From Clostridium sp. (GTDB lineage Bacteria > Bacillota > Clostridia > Lachnospirales > Lachnospiraceae): DNA of 64,000 nt. The notes under the pieces are model-generated. The model saw only the letters and a list, made by a program, of their open reading frames with translations, did not search any database and was not told where the DNA came from. Each line of letters begins with the position of its first letter. Within the stretch, counting starts at the first letter, position 1. The translations under genes and the position numbers were made by a program. The stretch is from assembly GCA_031275405.1 (NCBI GenBank), contig JAISOV010000006.1:84379-148378 (forward strand). Reading direction: 5' to 3'. Shown here in pieces: positions 53,751-63,110 of this stretch.

Positions 53751-55541
53751 TTAGAGGATTCCCTTCGGGAAATGGCTGCCGTACTGCGCCAGATAGGTTT
53801 CATAGTAAGGCCCTTTCTGAGCGAGCAGTTCCTCATGGGTACCTCTCTGCGCCACGCGTCCGCCTTCCAGGAACAGAATCTCATCCGCGTGGCGGACGGC
53901 GCTGATCCGGTGGGCAATGATGATTTTGGTAACCGCGTCCATCTTTTGCAGGGTCTGCTGAATCAGATGTTCCGTTTCCATATCCAGCGCGGACGTGGAA
54001 TCGTCCAGAATCAGGATGGGGCTGCCTTTCGCAAACGCGCGGGCGATGCTGACCCGCTGTTTCTGTCCGCCGGAAAGCCCCACGCCCCGTTCCCCGATCA
54101 TCGTATCATACCGTTCTTCCAGCCGTTCGATGAATTCCGCCGCCTGCGCCTGCCGGGAAACCGTCTCCACCTGTTCCATATCCAGCGTGTCCTGCTTCCC
54201 CAGCCTGATGTTGTAATGGATGGCCTCGGAAAAGAGGAAAACGTCCTGCATGACCAGAGCAATGCTGCCGCGCAGCTGACCCAGGCTCAGATTGCGGACG
54301 TCCACCCCGTCCAGCAGGATACGTCCGCTCGTACAGTCGTGCAGCCGCTGTAACAGATGGATGATCGAGGACTTCCCGGAGCCGGTGGCGCCCATGATCC
54401 CCAGCGTTTTCCCGGCTTCCAGCGTAAAGTCGATGTCTTCCAGTATTTTTACGCCTGCCCTTTCAAAGCAGACTTTTTCAAAGACGACCGTTCCGCGGAT
54501 CCGCTCCAGCACCACCGGAGACGCGCAGTCTTGGACGGCGGGAGTCTCCGCGTAGACTTTTTTCAGTTTCTTATAGGAAGCGACGGCGGAGGAAACGCTG
54601 TTGGCAAGCCAGCCGAGCATTTCCATAGGCCAGACGATATTCATGGAATATTCCACGAACGCGCCGAGGCTTCCCAGCGAAAAGCCGGCTGCGGAAAGCC
54701 CGTCCAGGGAAACCTTTCCGGATGTCAGGTCTTCCAAGGGAACCTGCGCCCGGATGATCAGATACCCTCCGGCCAGCAGGATCAGCAGCGGCAGAACCCG
54801 TGTCACGAAAGAGAAGAACGGGTGGTATTTTACGAACATCCTGGACTGTTCCAGGTTCAGGTCGCAATAACGCTTATTATGGAGCAAAAACTTCTGGATT
54901 TCATACTTTTCCCGGGCGAAAGCTTTCACCGTGCGCACGCCCGCAAGGTTCTCCTGCGCCACCGTGTTCAGCACGGCATTTTCCTCGCTGATGGATTCAT
55001 AGATCTTGTCCAGCTTCCTTTCCAGAAAGACAGCCAGAAAGCCGCAGAGTATCACGGCGGCGGTAGGGATCAGGGCCAGTCTCCAATTCAGGCGGTACAT
55101 GAAGAATAAAATCATCGTGACATGCACGACCACTTCGATGACCAGCATTCCCACGAAAGTCAGCCCCTCCCAGATACGGTCGATGTCGTCTTTGACCCGC
55201 GCCATCAGTTCCCCGGTGTTGTTCCGGTCGTAAAAGTCGGCGGAAAGCCCCTGGAGATGGCGAAGCAGATCTTTCCTCATGTTTCCGGCGATCCTGGCTC
55301 CGGTGATGTCAAAGAAGTATTCCTTGAGATACCCGAAGACGCAGCGACCGAGACCGATGCCGAGGATGCCCGCCAGCAGATATTTCAGCAAGGCTAGCTT
55401 CCCGCCGGTGATCACGTCGTCAATGATCCGTTTGGTCAGCAGGGGGGAGAGCATGTCCAGCGATACGCAGACCAGCAAGGAGAAAACGGCGAACAGGTAG
55501 CTTCCGCTGTGTTCCCGTAAATAACTCGATAGTTTTTTCAA
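53751..55541 (-). CDS. Heterodimeric ABC exporter subunit, catalytic Glu replaced by Asp
   Basis: A 596-residue half-transporter. Walker A is GATGSGKSS, the signature is LSGGQKQR, and Walker B reads ILILDDSTSALD, with Asp in place of the catalytic Glu, the usual sign of the degenerate partner. The two half-transporters together give one active and one inactive ATP site. TTG 55541 has GGAG 6 bases upstream and gives the normal beginning LKKLSSYLREHSGSYL. The ATG at 55619 lacks a ribosome site. It is the first gene of the pair. Confidence 0.88.
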   Translation of the reverse strand: MKKLSSYLREHSGSYLFAVFSLLVCVSLDMLSPLLTKRIIDDVITGGKLALLKYLLAGILGIGLGRCVFGYLKEYFFDITGARIAGNMRKDLLRHLQGLSADFYDRNNTGELMARVKDDIDRIWEGLTFVGMLVIEVVVHVTMILFFMYRLNWRLALIPTAAVILCGFLAVFLERKLDKIYESISEENAVLNTVAQENLAGVRTVKAFAREKYEIQKFLLHNKRYCDLNLEQSRMFVKYHPFFSFVTRVLPLLILLAGGYLIIRAQVPLEDLTSGKVSLDGLSAAGFSLGSLGAFVEYSMNIVWPMEMLGWLANSVSSAVASYKKLKKVYAETPAVQDCASPVVLERIRGTVVFEKVCFERAGVKILEDIDFTLEAGKTLGIMGATGSGKSSIIHLLQRLHDCTSGRILLDGVDVRNLSLGQLRGSIALVMQDVFLFSEAIHYNIRLGKQDTLDMEQVETVSRQAQAAEFIERLEERYDTMIGERGVGLSGGQKQRVSIARAFAKGSPILILDDSTSALDMETEHLIQQTLQKMDAVTKIIIAHRISAVRHADEILFLEGGRVAQRGTHEELLAQKGPYYETYLAQYGSHFPKGIL

Positions 55542-55902
55542 ATCCGGCTCCCGTCTGTGCGTTCCCTTGCACGGCGTGGCGGTAAAACAAAAAAATCCAC
55601 GGCACTCCACCATGACCATGGACAGAAACTACTTTATTTTACGACAGCAGGGAGCAAAAGTCAACCTGAATTTCGGATGTTTTTTCGGTCACCTGTTTGC
55701 CGGACGGAATGCAATAGGCGGGAAAGGGATGGGCTGCATGGAAGTGATCAGCCAGTCAAAACTCTTTCGATGACATTTCCCCTTGCGCCTGTTTTGAAAT
55801 GAGTGTATAATTTTTCATATCTTGTTTACAGGAGCCATATGCTGCGAAACATCGGACAGAAAGAGAAGCGTGCGCGGGTATCTGCGCGGACATGGAGGGA
55901 AA

Positions 55903-57444
55903 ATGGGCAGGAAGCCGGTAGTATTGATGATTTTGGACGGATTCGGGTTGAATGAGAGGATACAGGGGAACGCGGCGGCGGAAGCGAACACCCCGGTCTT
56001 AGATAAACTGATGACAGAATACCCCTTTGTCAGAGGAAACGCCAGCGGCATAGCGGTGGGGCTGCCGGAGGGGCAGATGGGCAATTCCGAGGTAGGACAC
56101 CTGAACATGGGGGCCGGGCGGATCGTCTATCAGGAACTGACCAGGATCACCAAAGCGATTCAGGACGGAGATTTTTTTGAGAACCCGGCGCTGCTTGGCG
56201 CGGCAGAAAACTGCAAGGAGAAAAACAGCGCTCTGCATTTGATGGGGCTGCTTTCCGACGGCGGGGTGCATAGCCATATCACGCATGTATATGGACTGCT
56301 GGAACTGGCAAGGCGAAACGGTCTGCAGAAAGTGTTCGTCCACTGCTTCCTGGACGGCAGGGATACTCCGCCCTCCAGCGGAAAGGAATACGCGCAGGCG
56401 CTGGAGGACGAGATGGCCCGCCTTGGCGTCGGGAAGATCGCGACCGTTGCCGGGCGTTATTACGCCATGGACAGGGACAACAACTGGAACCGGGTGGAAC
56501 TGGCATACCGGGCGCTGACGAAAGGGGAAGGGCTGGAAGCGCCAAGCGGCGTGGAGGGTATTCAGGCTTCCTATGACCGGGGGGAAACGGATGAGTTCGT
56601 GAAACCCACCGTAGTGACAAAGGACGGGGCGCCGGTGGCGACGATCCAGGATGGCGACTCTGTGGTATTTTTCAATTTCCGCCCGGATCGGGCAAGGGAG
56701 ATCACCAGGGCTTTCTGCGACGACGAGCTGAAAGGCTTTGACCGGGGCGCGAGGAAACAGCTCACTTATGTATGTTTCTCCGATTATGACCCGACGATTA
56801 TCCATAAAGAAGTAGCCTTTGAAAAAGTATCGGTGACGAACACGTTTGGGGAATGGCTGGCAGCGAACCACCTGACCCAGGCGAGGATCGCGGAAACCGA
56901 AAAATATGCCCATGTGACATTTTTCTTTAACGGCGGGATCGAGAAGCCCAACGAAGGGGAGGACAGGATCCTGGTAAATTCCCCCAAAGTGGCAACTTAT
57001 GACCTAAAACCGGAGATGAGTGCCTACGAGGTCTGCGACAAGCTGACGGAAGCCATCCGCAGCGGCAAGTATGACGTGATCATTATCAATTTCGCCAATC
57101 CGGACATGGTAGGGCATACCGGGGTGGAGGAAGCCGCCGTCAAGGCGGTGGAAACCGTGGACGAGTGCGTAGGCAAAACGGTGGAAGCCGTTCTGGAGAC
57201 AGGCGGCGTACTGTTCCTCTGCGCGGATCACGGGAACGTGGAGCAGCTGATTGATTATGAAACCGGAGAACCGTTCACCGCGCATACGACCAATCAGGTT
57301 CCGTTTATCCTGGTGAACTATGACCCGGCGTATACGCTGCGCGAGGGCGGCTGTCTGGCGGACATCGTGCCGACCTTGATCCAGGTCATGGGCAGGGAAC
57401 AGCCGGCGGAAATGACAGGGAAATCCCTTCTGGTCAAAAAATAG
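55903..57444 (+). CDS. gpmI: Cofactor-independent phosphoglycerate mutase
   Basis: A 513-residue two-metal enzyme of the alkaline phosphatase superfamily that interconverts 3- and 2-phosphoglycerate. Metal and nucleophile motifs are LMILDGFG near residue 10, GQMGNSEVGHLN with Ser62 as phosphoserine, and the late DMVGHTG and CADHGNVEQ. ATG 55903 has GGAGGG 5-6 bases upstream; the longer open frame from 55822 lacks one. Enolase follows 226 bases later, so two consecutive glycolytic steps are neighbours. Confidence 0.96.
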   Translation: MGRKPVVLMILDGFGLNERIQGNAAAEANTPVLDKLMTEYPFVRGNASGIAVGLPEGQMGNSEVGHLNMGAGRIVYQELTRITKAIQDGDFFENPALLGAAENCKEKNSALHLMGLLSDGGVHSHITHVYGLLELARRNGLQKVFVHCFLDGRDTPPSSGKEYAQALEDEMARLGVGKIATVAGRYYAMDRDNNWNRVELAYRALTKGEGLEAPSGVEGIQASYDRGETDEFVKPTVVTKDGAPVATIQDGDSVVFFNFRPDRAREITRAFCDDELKGFDRGARKQLTYVCFSDYDPTIIHKEVAFEKVSVTNTFGEWLAANHLTQARIAETEKYAHVTFFFNGGIEKPNEGEDRILVNSPKVATYDLKPEMSAYEVCDKLTEAIRSGKYDVIIINFANPDMVGHTGVEEAAVKAVETVDECVGKTVEAVLETGGVLFLCADHGNVEQLIDYETGEPFTAHTTNQVPFILVNYDPAYTLREGGCLADIVPTLIQVMGREQPAEMTGKSLLVKK

Positions 57445-57593
57445 GCCCTGTCCTTGCCAGGATTGCTTCACAGTCCCGGCGGCGCGAAAGAAAGAATGGC
57501 AGTGCCAAGGGAATGAAACGTCTGACAAACGGGAAGAATAAGGATAGTTGCTGGGCGGCCGCTTTTGCCGAACAGTTTGTCTGTCCGTGAGAC

Positions 57594-57622
57594 AGGCCGG
57601 CCCAGACGGGCCGGCCTCGGCT
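57594..57622 (+). terminator. Intrinsic terminator after gpmI
   Basis: AGGCCGGCCC (57594-57603) pairs perfectly with GGGCCGGCCT (57608-57617) around AGAC, followed by CGGCTTTT. It separates gpmI from eno. Confidence 0.75.
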
Positions 57623-57670
57623 TTTCACAGACTCGCTATGCGTAAGTAACGCGCAGACATGGAGGAAAAA

Positions 57671-58990
57671 ATGCTGCATTGTTTGGAGATTGTCAGAGTA
57701 CATGGACGGGAGATCCTGGATTCCAGAGGGAATCCCACAGTGGAAGCCGAAGTCACGGTTCGCTGCCATAAGGATCAGCGGCTGTACATGGGAAAAGCCG
57801 CCGTGCCGTCCGGAGCCAGCACAGGACGTTTTGAAGCGGTGGAGCTGCGGGACGGGGAACCTAGGTATCTGGGCCTGGGCGTACAGCGCGCCGTAAAAAA
57901 CATTACGGAGAAGCTGTCCGGCGTTCTGCTTGGGAAGAATGCCCTGGAGCAGGTTCTGCTGGATCGGATCCTGCTGGAGACGGACGGAACCGAGAATAAG
58001 AGCAACCTGGGAGCGAACGCCATGCTTGGGGTGTCTATGGCCGCTGCAAAAGCAAGCGCGGCGGCGCTGAATCTGCCGCTGTACCGTTATCTGGGCGGGA
58101 TCCCTGCGAAGCTTCTCCCGGTTCCCATGATGAACATCTTAAACGGGGGCAGACACGCGGCCAATACGGTGGACTTCCAGGAATTTATGGTCATGCCGGT
58201 ACAGGCGGAAAGCTTCGCGGACGCCCTGCGTATCTGTGCGGAAATCTACCACTATCTGAAAAAGATCCTGGATCGGAAAGGACTGTCCACCGGGGTGGGA
58301 GATGAGGGCGGCTTTGCGCCGGATCTGCCGGACGCGGAAGGTGTCCTTTCCTTAATCGTGGAAGCCGTCCAGGAGGCGGGCTATCTGCCGGGGCAGGGAA
58401 TCCGGATTGCCATAGACGCCGCCGGAAGCGAGCTTTACAATGAACAGACCAAGATGTACCATTTCCCGGGGGAAAGCAGGCTGAAAGGGCAGGAAGTCAT
58501 CCGCGACACCGAGGGCATGATCGCGTATTATGAAAGCCTGATTCGCCAGTTCCCGATTCTGTCCATCGAAGACGGGCTGGCGGAGGACGACTGGGATGGA
58601 TGGAAACAGCTGACCGAGAGGCTGGGCGACAAGATACAGCTGGTGGGCGACGACCTGTTTGTGACCAACACCAAGCGGCTGGATGCCGGGATCAAGCTTG
58701 GTGTGGCGAACGCCATCTTAGTGAAAGTCAACCAGATCGGAACCCTGACGGAAGCTTTTGAAGCCGTGGAAATGGCGCATAAGAACGGCTATAAGGCGGT
58801 GATTTCCCACCGTTCCGGGGAAACGGAGGATACCACCATCGCGGACATCGCGGTGGCGCTGGGTGCCGGGCAGATCAAAACCGGCGCGCCCTGCCGGAGC
58901 GACCGCGTGGCAAAATACAACCGTCTGCTGCGCATAGAAGAAGAACTCAAGACCGCCGCGCAGTATATGGATCCATTTCACAAAATCTGA
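57671..58990 (+). CDS. eno: Enolase
   Basis: A 439-residue enolase converting 2-phosphoglycerate to phosphoenolpyruvate. It begins [21 protein letters not shown]. Visible sites are PSGASTG, the metal ligands in [14 protein letters not shown] and [12 protein letters not shown], and the [17 protein letters not shown] segment with the flexible-loop Ser. ATG 57671 is preferred because TGGAGG lies 6 bases upstream; ATG 57659 is part of that site. Length and motifs are ordinary. Confidence 0.97.
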   Translation: MLHCLEIVRVHGREILDSRGNPTVEAEVTVRCHKDQRLYMGKAAVPSGASTGRFEAVELRDGEPRYLGLGVQRAVKNITEKLSGVLLGKNALEQVLLDRILLETDGTENKSNLGANAMLGVSMAAAKASAAALNLPLYRYLGGIPAKLLPVPMMNILNGGRHAANTVDFQEFMVMPVQAESFADALRICAEIYHYLKKILDRKGLSTGVGDEGGFAPDLPDAEGVLSLIVEAVQEAGYLPGQGIRIAIDAAGSELYNEQTKMYHFPGESRLKGQEVIRDTEGMIAYYESLIRQFPILSIEDGLAEDDWDGWKQLTERLGDKIQLVGDDLFVTNTKRLDAGIKLGVANAILVKVNQIGTLTEAFEAVEMAHKNGYKAVISHRSGETEDTTIADIAVALGAGQIKTGAPCRSDRVAKYNRLLRIEEELKTAAQYMDPFHKI

Positions 58991-59066
58991 AAATCCAGCC
59001 TGATGTCAGTCGGCAGGCCTTGGCGGCTGGGATAGGACAAGCCATTCAGAAACGGAAACAGAACAG

Positions 59067-59129
59067 GAGGGAAGGCCATGGCAAAGCCATTGTTCCGCAA
59101 GGACAATGGCTTTGCCATGGCCTTCCCTC
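59067..59129. repeat. 27-bp perfect inverted repeat between eno and pfp
   Basis: Bases 59067-59093 pair perfectly with 59103-59129 across a 9-base loop (TCCGCAAGG), whose GCAA can form a GNRA tetraloop closed by CC/GG. No T-run follows. The structure lies in a 357-base gap without a gene. It could be an RNA stabiliser, a terminator of unusual kind or a small palindromic mobile element. Confidence 0.9.
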
Positions 59130-59347
59130 TCCCAAGCACCCGAATCCGTAGACGCAAATCAGCCCGGTAGCGGTGTCCATCAGCAGGAGCTAAGCAAGTA
59201 TTTCTGGGAAATTGGAAAAAACGGCTTGCAACCTTGTCCGGTATCTGGTATCCTGATAACGATTATAATCAGCTGTGAAATGTGGAAAAGAGGACGACAC
59301 CGGAATCCAAAACAGAAATAGAACCCCCAAATATTTTCAGGAAAGGA

Positions 59348-60610
59348 ATGGAACAGCACGTGGGAAACAACAAGAGCTTTAAGGGAAACGTAGTCATCGG
59401 ACAATCGGGAGGGCCTACGGCAGTCATCAATGCTTCCGTGGCGGGAGTGTATTCCGCGGCAAAATCGCTGGGCGTGAAAAAAGTCTATGGGATGGTACAC
59501 GGGATACAGGGCTTTCTGGAAAAAAACCTGCTTTCTCTGGAAGATTACCTAGGAGACGGCTTAGGGATCGAGCTGCTGAAAAGAACCCCGTCCGCTTTCC
59601 TCGGCACCTGCCGGTACAAGCTGCCCAAAGTGGAGGGCCATGAAGAAGTCTACGAAAAAATATTCGCGGTCTTGGAGGAATATGAGATCGAAGCCTTTTT
59701 CTATGTGGGCGGGAACGACTCCATGGATACCGTGAAAATGCTGTCCGACTATGCCGCGGCGCATGGAAAGACCCAGCGCTTCGTAGGCGTGCCTAAGACC
59801 ATCGACAACGACCTGCCCATCACCGACCACTGCCCCGGATATGGTTCGGCGGCAAAATATATCGCGACCTCCGTCAAGGAAGTCGTCCGCGACGTACAGT
59901 CCACCGCTCTGGCGAAGCCTACGGTCATCATCTTAGAGATCATGGGACGCAACGCCGGCTGGCTTACGGCGGCGGCGGCACTGGCAAAGGGAGCGGACTG
60001 CGAGGGAGCGGACGCGATTTATCTTCCCGAAGTGGATTTTGACGTGGATGCTTTCGTGGAAAATATCCAGGCGATCCGGAAAAACAAGAACTGGGTGGTA
60101 GTGGCGCTTTCCGAGGGCGTGAAGCTCCCAGACGGCAGATTCGTATGCGAGCTGGGCGGCGGCTCCGACGCGGTGGACGCGTTCGGGCATAAGCAGCTGA
60201 GCGGATGCGCGGCCACTCTGGGCAATATCGTCAGGGAACGTACCGGGTTCAAAGTAAGGCCGATAGAATTTTCGACCCTGCAGAGAGCGGCAAGCCACAT
60301 TTCCTCCCTGACGGACATCAACGAAGCGTTCCAGGTGGGAAGACGGGGAATGCAGGCGGCGGCCGACGGAGAAACCGGCGTGATGGTCGTCATGAAGAGG
60401 ATACAGGAATCCCCGTATCTGTGCGACATGGATACCTATGACATCCATGCCGTCGCCAATGTGGAGAAAACGGTTCCGGCACAGTGGATCACGCCGGACG
60501 GCAAGGGGCTGACGGAGGAGTATGCCAGTTACGCAAGGCCGCTGATCATAGGGGAACTGACGCCTTTCTATGTGGACGGCCTGCCCAGGCATCTGGTAAG
60601 GGCGGAATAA
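59348..60610 (+). CDS. pfp: PPi-type 6-phosphofructokinase
   Basis: A 420-residue phosphofructokinase. GGNDSMDT at 121-128 has Asp124 where ATP-enzymes have Gly, and PKTIDND at 149-155 has Lys150 where ATP-enzymes have Gly; both mark pyrophosphate as phosphoryl donor. QSGGPTAVINAS opens the first domain and MGRNAGW is also typical. It catalyses the reversible phosphorylation of fructose 6-phosphate. AGGA lies 5 bases before ATG 59348; GTG 59360 is an alternative, and the ATG-like frame from 59282 is not supported. Confidence 0.92.
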   Translation: MEQHVGNNKSFKGNVVIGQSGGPTAVINASVAGVYSAAKSLGVKKVYGMVHGIQGFLEKNLLSLEDYLGDGLGIELLKRTPSAFLGTCRYKLPKVEGHEEVYEKIFAVLEEYEIEAFFYVGGNDSMDTVKMLSDYAAAHGKTQRFVGVPKTIDNDLPITDHCPGYGSAAKYIATSVKEVVRDVQSTALAKPTVIILEIMGRNAGWLTAAAALAKGADCEGADAIYLPEVDFDVDAFVENIQAIRKNKNWVVVALSEGVKLPDGRFVCELGGGSDAVDAFGHKQLSGCAATLGNIVRERTGFKVRPIEFSTLQRAASHISSLTDINEAFQVGRRGMQAAADGETGVMVVMKRIQESPYLCDMDTYDIHAVANVEKTVPAQWITPDGKGLTEEYASYARPLIIGELTPFYVDGLPRHLVRAE

Positions 60611-60737
60611 GATCAGAGGATGTCTTTTGAGAGCCATGCGTGGGAAGTCTGCCAGCATGGCTCTTGAGCAGGACGGCGGCAGCGAACGTACTTGGGCGCA
60701 GCGAAGCGGGCCAAACCTCCCGTTTTGCTGAGAAAGG

Positions 60738-63035
60738 ATGGACATAAAAATGACGACAACTGCTAAAATGGACAGGGCAGACCTGGCGGCAAGGCTTACC
60801 GCCTGGACGGAAAAACTTTACGGCAAAAGTATTCCGCAAAGCACAAGGCAGGAACTGTATGACAGCGTCCTCAGCCTCACGAAGGAGCTTCTGGGCGAGC
60901 GGCCTCGTATCAGCGGAACGAAAAAGGTCTATTACATTTCCATGGAGTTCCTGCTCGGTCGGCTGCTCGGCGACAGCCTGCTCCATCTGGGGATCTATGA
61001 GGAACTGGAAGAGGTGCTGGGTTTCCCCGTTTCGGAACTGGAGGAAACGGAACCGGAGCCTTCCTTAGGAAACGGCGGCCTTGGCCGGCTCGCGGCCTGT
61101 TTCCTGGATTCCATTGCCTCCCTGGGGATTCCGGGGGCGGGGATCGGGCTATGCTATCATTTCGGGCTGTTCCGGCAGGTGTTCCGGGACGACCTGCAGA
61201 CCGCCGAAAAAGATACCTGGCTGGAACAGCAGTCATGGATCCGGAAAACGGCTGTGTCCTATCCGGTTCCATTCGGCTCGAAGACCGTCGCCAGCCGTAT
61301 GTATGACATCGATGTGTTAGGATGGGGAAACGGGGTGAACAAGCTTCATCTTTTTGATATTGAGACAGTGGATGAGAGTCTGGTGGAGGAAGGGATCCGC
61401 TTCGACAAAAAGAAAGTCGAAAAAAACCTGACTCTGTTCCTGTATCCGGACGATTCCGATGAAGCGGGGAACCTGCTGCGTATCTACCAGCAGTATTTCA
61501 TGGTGAGCAACGCCGCCCGGCTGATCCTGGGGGAAATGAAAGAAGCCGGACATGATCTGCATAAGCTGCCGCTCCACGCGGTGATCCAGATCAACGACAC
61601 CCATCCCACCATGGTCATCCCGGAGCTGATACGGCTCCTGACCGAAGAGGAAGGCTTCTCCATGGAGGAAGCGATCGACGTGGTGAGCCGCACCTGTGCG
61701 TATACCAACCATACGATCCTCGCGGAAGCCCTGGAAAAATGGCCCATGAAATATCTGCGGAAAGTGGTGCCGCAGTTAGTTCCTATCATCAAGGAGCTGG
61801 ACGCCCGCGTCCGCCTGCGTTTCGATGATCCGAAAGTACAGATCATCGGCAAGGGCAGGAAGGTGCATATGGCGCACATCGACATCCATTACGGCTTTTC
61901 GGTGAACGGCGTGGCGGCACTCCATACGGAGATCCTGAAAAACACGGAGCTGCGGCCTTTTTATCAGATATACCCGGAAAAATTCAACAACAAGACCAAC
62001 GGGATCACATTCCGGCGGTGGCTGTTCTCCTGCAATCAAGAACTGACACGGCTTCTGACGGACACCATCGGAGACGGCTATCAGACGAACGCCATGGAAC
62101 TGGAGAAGCTGCTGGCTTTCCGGGAGGACGAAAAGATCCTGGACGCCCTCGCGGCGGTCAAGAGGAAGAAGAAGGAAGATCTGTGCGCCTACCTTGCCCG
62201 GAAAGAAGGGGTGAAGCTGAACCCGGATTCGATCTTCGACATTCAGGTGAAGCGGCTGCATGAATATAAGCGCCAGCAGATGAACGCGCTGTATATCATC
62301 CATAAATATCTGGAAGTGAAAGCCGGGAAAAAACCGGCAGTTCCCATTTCCTTCCTCTTCGGGGCAAAAGCGGCTCCGGCGTATGTGATCGCGCAGGACA
62401 TCATCCACCTGCTGCTGGTGCTGCAGAAGATCATCAACCATGACCCGGAAGTCTCTCCGTACCTTACCGTGGTAATGGTGGAAAATTATAACGTCAGCTA
62501 CGCGGAGAAGCTGATCCCCGCCTGTGACGTGTCGGAGCAGATTTCCCTGGCAAGCAAGGAGGCCAGCGGTACGGGCAACATGAAATTCATGCTCAACGGC
62601 GCGGTCACGCTGGGAACCATGGACGGCGCCAATGTGGAGATCCATGACTTGGTAGGGACGGACAATATTTACATCTTCGGAAAAGATTCGGAAACGGTCA
62701 TGGAACACTACGCGAAAGCGGACTATGTTCCTAAGGACTACTATGAAGACAGCCCGGTCATCCGGGAAGCCGTGGACTTCCTCGTAGGGAAGCAGGCTCT
62801 TGCGGTCGGACATCCGGAGAATCTGGAGCGGCTGCATCAGGAGCTGCTGCGGAAAGACTGGTTCATGACGCTGCTGGATCTGGAGGACTATATCAAGGTC
62901 AAGGACAAAGTGTTCGAGGACTACCGGAACCAGCCCAAGTGGAAGAGGATGAGCCTGGTCAATATCGCCAAGGCAGGGTATTTCTCTTCCGATCGAACGA
63001 TCGAGGAGTACAACCGGGATATTTGGAAGGCGTAA
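60738..63035 (+). CDS. glgP: Glycogen/alpha-glucan phosphorylase
   Basis: A 765-residue phosphorylase that releases glucose 1-phosphate from alpha-1,4-glucan. [35 protein letters not shown], and the PLP-lysine segment [27 protein letters not shown] are unmistakable. It is shorter than the E. coli enzyme, mainly at the N-terminus, where the regulatory extension is small. ATG 60738 directly touches GAAAGG; ATG 60750 ([12 protein letters not shown]) at 12 bases is an equal candidate. It is followed by malQ, its usual partner in glycogen and maltodextrin breakdown. Confidence 0.96.
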   Translation: MDIKMTTTAKMDRADLAARLTAWTEKLYGKSIPQSTRQELYDSVLSLTKELLGERPRISGTKKVYYISMEFLLGRLLGDSLLHLGIYEELEEVLGFPVSELEETEPEPSLGNGGLGRLAACFLDSIASLGIPGAGIGLCYHFGLFRQVFRDDLQTAEKDTWLEQQSWIRKTAVSYPVPFGSKTVASRMYDIDVLGWGNGVNKLHLFDIETVDESLVEEGIRFDKKKVEKNLTLFLYPDDSDEAGNLLRIYQQYFMVSNAARLILGEMKEAGHDLHKLPLHAVIQINDTHPTMVIPELIRLLTEEEGFSMEEAIDVVSRTCAYTNHTILAEALEKWPMKYLRKVVPQLVPIIKELDARVRLRFDDPKVQIIGKGRKVHMAHIDIHYGFSVNGVAALHTEILKNTELRPFYQIYPEKFNNKTNGITFRRWLFSCNQELTRLLTDTIGDGYQTNAMELEKLLAFREDEKILDALAAVKRKKKEDLCAYLARKEGVKLNPDSIFDIQVKRLHEYKRQQMNALYIIHKYLEVKAGKKPAVPISFLFGAKAAPAYVIAQDIIHLLLVLQKIINHDPEVSPYLTVVMVENYNVSYAEKLIPACDVSEQISLASKEASGTGNMKFMLNGAVTLGTMDGANVEIHDLVGTDNIYIFGKDSETVMEHYAKADYVPKDYYEDSPVIREAVDFLVGKQALAVGHPENLERLHQELLRKDWFMTLLDLEDYIKVKDKVFEDYRNQPKWKRMSLVNIAKAGYFSSDRTIEEYNRDIWKA

Positions 63036-63080
63036 GCGTGTGATCTTGAAAAAAGTATGATCTAAACAGTATGATTTCTA

Positions 63081-63110
63081 TGCCCCCGAGGCGGGCAGAG
63101 GGGAGCAGCC
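63081..63110 (+). promoter_or_regulatory. Short hairpin and ribosome site before malQ
   Basis: TGCCC (63081-63085) pairs with GGGCA (63093-63097), followed by GAGGGGAGC and the ATG at 63111. The layout, hairpin then AGA, two bases, GGAGC, start, matches hairpin B at 9414 and 14546. Confidence 0.45.
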
